From Zizania palustris (lineage: Eukaryota; Streptophyta; Magnoliopsida; Poales; Poaceae), in assembly GCA_019279435.1 (NCBI GenBank), contig JAAALK010000289.1, positions 45,201,164 through 45,265,163 of the forward strand: a DNA stretch of 64,000 bases, in the 5' to 3' direction. Made by a program: the position numbers and the translations under genes. Below the pieces are notes generated by a model that had not been told where the DNA came from, did no database searches, and saw nothing but the letters and a program-made list of their open reading frames with translations. Below are positions 55,526 through 64,000 of this stretch, in pieces. Each line of letters starts with the position of its first letter. Position 1 is the stretch's first letter.

Positions 55526-56952
55526 TGTTGACACCAAAACCTAATAGTCAAAGCGCTAAACGCACTGATGCCGATCCGACGATCCAAAAACGTGTGGGTA
55601 CTTAGAGGTAAACCCCTAAGCGTAACACGATGTCGACGTCGCGTTCCTACGACCCTTAAACAATGATAAGGGAATAACCGATTCGCCAGGCAATCAAATA
55701 ATATCAATTAAAATTATTCAACTAACCGATGTATGAGGAAAAGGCAATTAAACTGGCCAAGTCAGGGCCAGTTCAACCAAAGGAGTCCTAGCGGTCAGAC
55801 CGCCCAAGGTGAGCCGGTCAGACCGACATTATACCGCTGGTCGGACCGGCGGTGCGAAGAATTGGCCGAAGGGGTCTTCGGCGTATGGTGCGAAGGGGGT
55901 CCGAAGGAATCTCGAAGGGACCTTCGGTGCTTCAGTCGGTCGGACCGGCGGTAGGGATCAGGTCAGACCGAAGGGTCCTTAGTGCTCCGAGAGTTGACGC
56001 AAAGACAAGATCTGGTGCGAAGATACCCCCGGTGCGAAGTATCTCGATAGGGAACACTTCGGCGTCTGGTGCGAACCCTAGCCTTCGGTCGGTCAGACCG
56101 AAGGGTGGGCTTCGGTCAGACTGGAGGGCGTGAGGGGCTCCAAGTGAAAGGCTCCAGCACCCGATGAGAAGGATTTTGGAACCTCCTGTGAAGCCTGGTC
56201 AGACCGGCCTCGTGCCACCGGTCGGACCGTCGTGTGTCGGAGCGTCAGGTGACGGCATGACACGGGCCGATCGGACCGGGAGGTTGCCTTCGGTCAGACC
56301 GACGACTCCTAGAAGATGGTCTCCGGAGCTCTGGCGACCGCCTTGCCGTGGATGTATTGCAACCAAAACTCTTGGTGAAGATGGGAAAGATAAAACACTT
56401 CAAAACACCAAGAAACTAGAGGCAATTCGGCCAAGAGACCGAATCACCGGTAAAAACTGATAAAACGATAAAAATCCGTTACATGGATGAAACAGATGAT
56501 TCACAAGCGAATCAACAAGGACTTACCGTGATTATGACACGACAGATGAGAGTTTTGCAGCGCAAACCAGTAAAGATGGACATTACTTAGCTAATCCTAG
56601 GGCAAGGAAAGTAGATTGAATGTAAATGCGATTCAAAGTAAATAATAGATTGTATCTATTAGGGTTTTTTTTGGGGAGCTCCTTGAATCGTCCTTGACTC
56701 TATTTATATAGGTTGGACATGAGTACATGGGGTCTAATCTGAGTTAGATTCAAGTCCAAGTCGTTAAAAATCAATTAGGGATAAAAATACCTCAAAATCC
56801 CTTAATCTGTCTCAGACTCGGGTTTGGGCCGGTTTGACCGAGCCCATATGGACGGTCTGACCTGACCTACATGGTCAGTCAGACCGAGCCTATATGGCCA
56901 GTTGGACAGGCCTGTGCCAGGTCTTGGCATATTTTCGGTCCTATTTACCAAC
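55526..56952 (-). repeat. gypsy-C LTR, minus orientation, nearly complete
   Basis: It aligns in reverse with 58261-59661 from the LTR end almost to its start, then breaks off at TTACCAA (about 56952), lacking the first 50-70 bp of the LTR. It is rich in GGTCNGACC and CGAAGG motifs. Confidence 0.8.
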
Positions 56953-56953
56953 T

Positions 56954-57349
56954 AAGGATTCCGAGCCATCGGCTCGAAGCATCCTAAACAAGGATTCCGA
57001 GCGACCGATTTGAAGCATCCCAAACACGGATTCCGAGCCAACGGTTCGAAGCATCCCAACTAAGGATTCCGAGCCATCGGCTCGAAGCATCCCAAACAAG
57101 GATTCCGAGCCATCGGCCCAAAGCATCCAAATAAGGATTCTGATCCATCGACTCAAAGCATCCCAACAAGGATTCCGAGCCACCGGCTCGAAGCATCCCA
57201 AATAAGGATTCCGAGCCACCGGCTCAAAGCATCCCAAATAAGGATTTCGAACCACCGGCTCGAAGCATCCTGAATAAGGATCCCGAGCCACCGACTCGAA
57301 GCATCCACACCTACGACTCCGAACCATCAGTTCGAAGCATCTGCACTAA
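56954..57349 (-). repeat. 36-bp tandem repeat, about 11 units
   Basis: Eleven imperfect units start with AAGGATTCCGAGCC and end with CGAAGCATCC. The period of 36 (a few units 35) keeps a minus-strand frame open for 128 codons (56941-57327) with a 12-residue repeat containing SES/RNP and GML/GCFE. No known family was recognised. Confidence 0.9.
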
Positions 57350-58260
57350 GAGCCATCGACACCTAGAAATCGAACCTCGCACCACCAGGTCCAAGCTCCC
57401 CGAGCTCCCCGTCAAAGGCTCCCAAACAATCGCATTATACATCACAATGGCTTAAGCCTATGCTCCGAATACCGACAGCGAGAGTTGCGCGATGCCGGCA
57501 AGCCGCCTACCCACAAGGAGGAGGCAGGAGGGATAAGTTCGGAGCGGTCAAATTTCTGAAACGACGATGATAAGCACCAAAACAAGATAAGCAATCTGAT
57601 CTTTTTAAATAAAATAAGTTACAATTACAACACGGATAAAGATGTAAGCGACACTCGAGACCCTATGAAAAATCGGTGTCTAAGCCGAGAAGAAACCGAA
57701 AACCCTTCCGATCCTGCAGACTGGATCGATCCTAAGAACCCTCTCTGGCCAGCGTCCTCGGAGCCCTAGGGGCTGCGAGGGCCATCCATGTAGATCACTT
57801 CTTCTTTGCCTTTTCCGAAGCCCTCTAGGATTTTTGATCCTCCTGAAGTTGCACCCAAGTCCGAAGAGGTTCGCCCGCGGGCTCCAACTCGTCAAGATCC
57901 AACTCCACGTCATACCGGTCAACAGGCTCGGGCAACGAAGACGAAGCCCTCACCTCCCTCTCTTCTTCTTTTATAAAAGAAAGTACTTCATGCAAAATTT
58001 CAGGGATAATGCGCCCTTGATTATCGTGGGGTATAGTAAAGCGAGCGCGTTCGCTAATCCTAAAGGCTTCGAAAAAAGCCCACTGATGGCGAAGAGCTTC
58101 GGTTACATCAAGTACCTCAACCTCAAAGTCCGAGGCACCCAACAGACCCTGAACAATTTCCAAAAGAGTTTTTTACTTATAAAGTCACAAACCATTGCTT
58201 ACATGATTTACTTTACAAAAGAAAGCCCTAAGGAGACTACACCTTCGGGCCCAAAGGCGG
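57350..58260 (-). other. Segment with a minus-strand open frame of unknown family
   Basis: The minus strand is open at 57825-58163 (about 112 codons, no ATG start: the first codon is TTG). It has an acidic stretch EVLSFIKEEEREV and an acidic C-terminal part DVELDLDELEP. It may be a piece of a retrotransposon-borne gene of gypsy-C, since it lies between LTR pieces. No function can be given. Confidence 0.35.
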
Positions 58261-59661
58261 TGTTGATAGCTAAAAATGGCATTAATGGTTAAAGGTCTCA
58301 AAATATCAATTTTTGGTAACTTAGCCAAAAATATGGCAAGTTCCTGGCATAGGTCGGTATGACCGACTATGTATTGCTAGTCTGACCAGCCTCACTTTGG
58401 TCAGACCAGCCTACTCTGTATCCGATTCAGATTAGCTGATTCCAGATCCTTTTTATCTCTTTATTAATCATTGACGACTTGGAACCCGTGTCCAACCCAG
58501 AATAGAGCCCAAGACGTCATGCCTAACCTCTATTAATATCGGCAAGGCCTATTCAAGGAGGCCCCCCAAAACCCTAATAGATTCAATCTATTATCTACCT
58601 TAAATTGCATTTACATTCCTTGCCTTAGGTTTAGCCAAGTAACGTCCATGTTTGCTGGTTTGCACTGTAAACCATCCGTCTGCCGCGTCATAATCATGGT
58701 ATGTCCTTGTCAGTTCGCTCGTGAATCGTTCGTTTCATCCACGTAATGGATTTCTATCGTTTTATAGGTTTTTACCGGTAATTCGGTCTCCTGGTCGAAT
58801 TACCTTCGGTTCTTTATTTCTTTTGCAGTGCTTCATCATAACCATCTTCTCCAAGAAGTTTGGTTGCCATCTATCCACAGGAAGACGGGCGTCGGATCCT
58901 AGAAACCGCCTTCTAGGAGCTGTCGGTCTGACTGGAGGTCATCCCTTGGTCCGACCGACCTGTGCCGCACCGTCATCTGTCGCGCCGGCAAGCGGCGGTC
59001 TGACCGGTGGCATGAAGCTGGTCTGACCGGGCCTCATAGGGGACCCCACGAATGTTCCGCATCAACACCAGAGGCCACCCTTCGAGGGATACCCGTGCAC
59101 TTCGGTTTGACCGGGCGTTAGACGTCGGTCTGATCGGCCGAACCCCTTTCGGTCACCTTCGCAACGCACTTCGGCAAGTCCTTTGCATCGGAGGTAGCCT
59201 CACGACGGAGAACCACGACCCCTTCGTCCATCTGCGGTTTGACTGGAGGTACAACCTTGGTCCGACTGGCCGAAGGGCAGAGAACCTCCTTTGCACCCGT
59301 ACGCCGAAGGCCCCTTCAGTGAGACCTCGCACTGCCAGTTAGACCGACCGTGTGCCCTCAGTCTGACTGGACTTCCTTGGCCGGTCCGACCGTCAGGACC
59401 CTCGGTTGAACCAGCCCTGTTTCAGCCGGTTTAATTAGGTTTAGTAATTTTTAGTTATTTCTCACACTTCATTTAATTGAACATTATTCCTAAATACTTG
59501 TTTGATTGCCTAGCGACTCCGTTATTTCCTTACCACTGTTTAAGGATCATCAGAACGTGACATCAGCGTTGTGTTACGTTTAGGGGTTTACTCCTAAATA
59601 TCCGCATGCTTTTGGATCATCGGATCGACGTCAGTGCGTTTGGCGCATTTTCGTGTCAACA
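58261..59661 (+). repeat. gypsy-C LTR, plus orientation, 1401 bp
   Basis: It starts TGTTGATAGC and ends GTGTCAACA, followed by a primer-binding site and gag, so it acts as the 5' LTR of a plus-strand copy. It shares end sequence with gypsy-B LTRs but has a different start. Confidence 0.85.
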
Positions 59662-59668
59662 CACTTTT

Positions 59669-59686
59669 TGGCGACTCCGTTGGGGA
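59669..59686 (+). other. gypsy-C primer-binding site (tRNA-Arg type)
   Basis: TGGCGACTCCGTTGGGGA, the same type as at 55251, seven bases after the LTR. Confidence 0.7.
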
Positions 59687-59691
59687 CAGAC

Positions 59692-61869
59692 ATGCCAAGC
59701 ACTTCTACATCGGCGACGGGTATACCTACTACCTCTACATCAACGGGACCCTCGACGCCGATGAATCCGGTGGGGATCTCAGAGATTGACGATGGCAACA
59801 TCATCGTACCCACCATCAACGACCTCTCCGAGGAGTATAGGGCAGAACTCGAGGCTAGGACAAGGGAGCTACACACTTTTTTCTTGGTCGCTTCACTAAG
59901 ACCCATGGGGGCTTCGTCAAGCGCGACATCGACATTCCCAATCTCTCCGGGAGTAAGCTAACACCATCGTCTCCTCGAATGTCCTCCCATGACCTGAAGC
60001 AAAAGATAGCCAGCACAGTTGACCAAGACGTTAGCGCTACTGTTGCAAACCGCGTAGAGGCCATAGTTGACTCGAAGTTGGATACGAAGATGTAGGCGAT
60101 GTTTAGGAGATTCGGTTTTCCGAGGCCGTTTCCCCCACTCCGATAGCTAATGTACCCCCTGTTCATCGCATATACAGTAGAACCGATGGGAGTACCAAAA
60201 AAATTGTTGCGTCTTCGGCTACGTCATCCATGGCCGAGGTCTAGCATGACCCTATCAGTCAGACTAGTCCTTGGGTCGGTCAAATTCAACAGGGACCACA
60301 GTCGGTCAGACCGGTCATCAGGCTGGTCTAACCGGCCATTATTCACTCGGTCAGACCGGCCCTATGGTCGGCCAGGCCTTCCCTTCCACATTTTATGCGC
60401 CGCCGCCTATGCCTGCGCTACCTCTCCCCGCGCTGCCCGCACCTCCTGCTCCCACACACCCGCATAGGCCCGATTCCGTCTCACATCATGAGCCACCATG
60501 AGAGGAGGAACTGCATGGCCGACGCCATGATATACCACTGCGTGTCACGGCCCCACACGAGAGACGCACGCAGGCAGGATGCGTAGATGGCCTTGACGAG
60601 AGGATTCACGCACTATTTAGAGAGGTTGCGGGTTGGACACCTAGAGAACGGGTTAGGGTTTATCAAAAGTCGTACCTTGATTACTTCGACACCATCCCGT
60701 ATCCGCGTGGCTTTAGGGTGCTAGAGTTTACAAAATTTGACGACGAAGGTAGTAAGACCACCCTAGAGCACATAGACCAATTCCTAGCGCAGTGCGGCGA
60801 AGCTAGTGGGTCGGATGCATTGAAGCTTAGATTATTTTCTCTATCGCTTTACGACACCGCTTTCACTTGGTTTTCGGCATTACCGTCGAACTCCGTTCAG
60901 ACTTAGGACCAATTGGAGCAGAAGTTCCATGACCATTTCTATACTGGGGATACCGAGCTTAGACTTTCACACTTGACATCGGTTAGACCGAAGGCTAACG
61001 AGAGTGTCTCTGAGTACTTTAAGCGTTTTAGGGACACTAGAAACCAATGTTTTGCTTTGAACATTTCTAATAGAGACTTGGCCGAGCTAGCTTTTAATGG
61101 TCATCACTCCAAACTTAAGGAGAAACTGGATGGCCAGGATTTCTTTGTTGTTAGTCAGGTGCTGTAGAAGGCTCTAGTTGAGGAATGCCGAGCCAAAAGT
61201 AGGAAATTCACCAAGACATGTAACAAGCCTAAAGCCGAGGTGCACGTCATGGAGCACTCCGATGAGGATTCATCGAAGAGCGAGGATGAATCGGCCGACA
61301 TGTACAACGCAGAGTGGACTTAGTCTAATAAGGCCAAGCCCGTCACTTGCACTGAGTTACGGTTGTCTCCTACCAAGAGTCGGCCCAGCAAGGTGAAGTA
61401 TTCTTTTGATGTGACCAAGTGTGATAAAATATTTGACTTCTTGTTGAAGAACAAACTTATCAGGTTGCTGAAGGGTCACATCATCCCGACTGTCGATGAC
61501 TTGAAGAAGCGGGCTTATTGTAAGTGGCATGATTCTCACCCCCATTCTACTAACGATTGCAATGTTTTTCGTCGGCAGGTTCAATCATCCATAGAAAAAG
61601 GACGGTTGAAATTGGATACAAGTCCCAAGATGAAGCTCAACCAGGACCCTTTCCCCGTGAACACTGTCGATCTCGACGGGAAGAAGGTGCTGATTCGGCC
61701 TGAGCAGGTCGGGTCCGCTAAGGGGAAGGAGGTCGTGATCGGAGAACCGCGCCCAAATAGGCTCGCGCCGAAGAACCCTAAGGTAGGAGTGTGGAAAGTT
61801 AACATGAACGCATCGTCTTTGGCTGTGAATCACAAGAAGATGAATGTGACATACGACATGCTGCTCTAG
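59692..61869 (+). pseudogene. gypsy-C gag remnant
   Basis: ATG 59692 starts MPSTSTSATG. Most of gag lies in one frame (59692-59961, then 60718-61869) with stops near 60904, 61165 and 61321 and a shifted stretch around 59962-60700. The retrotransposon gag core (FLAQCGEAS ... SLYDTAFTWF, about 60781-60870) and a C-x-W-H-D-S-x4-TNDC zinc-like motif (about 61518-61560) are present. The end runs straight into an inverted LTR fragment, and no protease or pol follows, so the copy is non-autonomous or truncated. Confidence 0.8.
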
Positions 61870-61904
61870 AAGCACCAGAAGTGGGCCAAGAAGGCAAGCA
61901 CCGG

Positions 61905-62459
61905 TAATTCGGCCAAGCGACCGAATCACCGGTAAAAACCAATAAAACGATAGAAATCTGTTACATGGATGAAACAAATGATTCACAAGCGAATCAATAA
62001 GGACTTACCGTGATTACGACGTGGCGGACGGGAGGTTTACAACGCAAACCAGCAAAGATGGATGTTACTTAGCTAATCCTACGACAAGTAAAGTAGATTG
62101 ACTGTAAATGCGATTCAAGGTAAATAATAGATGTATCTATTAGGTTTTTTGTGGGGGTCTCCTTGAATCGACCTTGCCTCTATTTATAGAGGTTGGACAT
62201 GATTACATGAGGTCTAATTTGAATTAGATTCGAGTCCAAGTCGTTAAAAATCAATTAGGGATAAAAATACCCCGAAATCCCTTAATTTGCCTCGGACACT
62301 GGTTCGGGCCGGTCTGACCAAACCTACATGGCCGGTCAGACCATGCCTACATGGTCGGTTGTAACGGCCTATGCCAGGTCTTGGCATATTTTCAATCCAA
62401 TTTACCAAAATTGATATTTTGACATATCTAACCATTAATACCATTTTTTTCTATGAACA
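61905..62459 (-). repeat. gypsy-C LTR fragment, minus orientation
   Basis: It matches the first about 555 bp of the LTR at 58261 in reverse, including its terminal TGTT (as GAACA at 62455-62459). It starts abruptly next to gag at about 61905. Confidence 0.78.
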
Positions 62460-62631
62460 ATAATTAAATTGCGTGGTGACTCCACCCTCCCTTGTCACTA
62501 TCAAGGGTTGTCGGAACGTGTTGTCTGCGCTGTGTTACACTTATGGATTTGTCTCTTTATCCACATGCTTTTGGATTGTCCAACCGGCGTCAGTGTGTTT
62601 GGCGCTTCGTTGTCGAATTTTAGCGTCAACA
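62460..62631 (+). repeat. gypsy-B 3' LTR, right fragment
   Basis: It matches 55075-55243 of the 5' LTR and ends GCGTCAACA at the GCCCC duplication. Confidence 0.85.
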
Positions 62632-62636
62632 GCCCC

Positions 62637-64000
62637 ATCGACAACCAGAAGCTTCACTGCCGCCATCACTCGTCAATGGACACATCTAGCCGTCCCGAGC
62701 CCTAACTCTGGTACCATTGTGACCAAAATCTTATTTTGTATCCATTTCAGTGCTTAGTTTAGGCTACCGACCACCGTCGTCGCCGCTTGGCTCGCCGCCA
62801 CCCCCTGCAGTCGCTGGAGACGAAAGCCGACGTCTATTTTACTCGTGCCGTGCCGGATCAAATCAGGGCCGTTGATTCTGATCCATGCGACCAGGATTAG
62901 ATCTGGGGATCGAGCGCTCATATGCGGTCAGAGCCCCGTTGGTCGGTATCTGGCGATATCAACCTTCCGTTTTCACTTAAAACCCCTACATCGCTCTGAG
63001 CCGTTTGATCTGGATCCAAGCGCTATCGTTCGTTCGGTGCACAGCACAATGCTCGCGTTCACGATGAACCTGGTTCACCGTGGACTAGAGGCTGTTTTAG
63101 ATTTAAAATAAATTCTAGAAATTGATTTAAACTTTAAAAATTCATAACTTCTTCAAATTATCTCCAAATTTTACCATTCAAATTTCAGAAAATTTATATT
63201 TTTATTATCTACATGTTTATACAATAAAATTTAAATATTTGTACTATGCTTTTTCATTGTTTTAATTGTTTATTGCTCTCATTTTGTGTGCCAAGAAGAT
63301 TACGACGCTATCGAAGAGCCGGAATATTTTCCCGAAGTTCCCCCTTCACCATTTACAGACCAAGGCAAGTCACCACCTCATTTTTGAACATATTGAACCT
63401 AGTTTTATTTAAATATCGCTAAAATCCATAAGTTATAAATGTATTAGTTTGATTAAATGCCTTACATTATATTTATTAGATCCCCGACCGTGATGTGCAA
63501 ACCCAAGCCATGCTATTGACCCTCAACTCCTTGTCACCATTATATTTAATATTATTATATAGTGTCCAATTTATCGACACAACTGCTATAGGCTAAAAAT
63601 GAAATAGGCTAAAAATGAGTCGTAGATTAGTCACTTGGATTCTATTATATGATTCCCCAATATTTCCCTACCCCTTGGTATTCTAAAATATTTGGAGTAT
63701 AGGCTAAGTATGTTAGCATGGTGGGTTCTGGGTGCAAGCGAGGGCATTGACGTCACACCCGGGGCACTATAAGGACCGGTCTACAGGATCTGTTACAAAG
63801 CATTTCCATACTAACCATAAGTCTAATGGGTAAGTCCTAACTAGAAGTATGGAGCATTCCAACTTGATGCACCAATTGGAGGGGGCAAGTGGCACCTGCG
63901 GGTAGCTTGTACTAATGAGGCACAAATGGGGGCGCGATGTTGGTCCAATGCGTTGGCGCACTAGCGAAACCTATAGTGGGTGTTCTTGAGTTGGTGCGTT
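62637..64000 (+). mobile_element. Large gypsy-type LTR, right part (to window end)
   Basis: It continues the LTR from 54080 after gypsy-B. Homology to the minus strand of copy 1 is clear from about 63120 to the end (for example CCCGGGGCACTATAAGGACC near 63760, opposite about 4650-4670). The LTR is not complete here. Confidence 0.8.
63296..63364 (+). other. Exon-like conserved block in the large LTR, copy 2
   Basis: It is preceded by CCAAG and followed by GCAAGT, has the same 69-nt length and frame as 5048-5116, and ends PEVPPSPFTDQ. A T-rich stretch just upstream could be a splice-acceptor tract. See copy 1. Confidence 0.5.

Larger units (their letters stand above)
55526..62459. mobile_element. 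Nested mosaic of inverted gypsy LTRs (gypsy-C)
   Basis: Flanking 5-mers GTAAT (55521-55525) and ATAAT (62460-62464) match at four of five positions. The left end starts TGTTGACACC and the right end finishes TATGAACA, both as reverse complements of LTR ends. Inside lie a minus LTR, a 36-bp tandem repeat, a plus LTR with primer-binding site and gag, and a minus LTR fragment. A simple single insertion cannot explain the order, so at least one recombination between opposite-facing copies is inferred. Confidence 0.7.
54081..62631 (+). mobile_element. gypsy-B element, internally deleted, with a nested mosaic
   Basis: It is flanked by GCCCC on both sides (54076-54080 and 62632-62636) and starts TGTTGACACC and ends GCGTCAACA. 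It has a 5' LTR, a primer-binding site and the first about 45 codons of gag, which join directly to the middle of the 3' LTR at 55414-55423. The 3' LTR is then interrupted by 55526-62459. The rest of the internal region is deleted. Confidence 0.85.

Noticed and set aside
56954..57349. CRISPR-like regular repeat
   Set aside because: The units are contiguous with no unique spacers, and the genome is a plant; it is a minisatellite.

Overview
This window is nuclear DNA of a grass, most likely rice (Oryza) or a close relative. The evidence is spliced plant genes with GT-AG introns, a GC-rich single-exon gene typical of cereals, many nested Ty1/copia and Ty3/gypsy LTR retrotransposons, hAT elements and Tourist/Stowaway-like MITEs. 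No prokaryotic features, rRNA, tRNA or CRISPR arrays were seen. Three host genes stand out: an ARO-type armadillo-repeat protein (17100-19010, minus), a ten-exon AP endonuclease 2 (APE2) gene (38497-43669, plus) and a PLC-X-domain phosphodiesterase-like gene (47094-48068, plus). The rest is mostly transposable elements of different ages.

Left part (1-15460). A decayed copia element (405-8760) has its reverse transcriptase split by a 4092-bp solo LTR (3730-7821, minus) with a perfect 5-bp target duplication. Two MITE-like pieces follow. Next is a complete 3.8-kb hAT transposon (11651-15450) with an 8-bp target duplication, whose transposase is one reading frame broken only by three stop codons.

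Middle (15460-48070). The ARO gene is followed by an older copia element on the minus strand (19575-27902) that contains a 2042-bp solo LTR of another family (22322-24363). A probable further solo LTR lies at 29888-30730. A very young, apparently intact copia element (31059-36061) has LTRs that look identical and one 1494-codon gag-pol frame. The APE2 gene carries a 427-bp solo LTR in its eighth intron. The PLC-like gene starts just downstream of a non-autonomous hAT-like element (45122-46867) that sits in a TA microsatellite.

Right part (48070-64000). This is a multi-level nest. A gypsy element (LTR from 49185) is interrupted at 53106 by a large LTR of the same family as the one at 3730-7821. 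That LTR is interrupted by another gypsy element (54081-62631, TSD GCCCC). The 3' LTR of that element is in turn interrupted by a mosaic of inverted LTRs (55526-62459).

The most interesting unexplained signal is a 69-nt exon-like block inside the large LTR family, present in both copies (5048-5116 minus; 63296-63364 plus). It is the same length in both, has the same AG acceptor and GC-AG-type donor, and its changes in the second half are only synonymous. This suggests a spliced coding exon maintained within an LTR.
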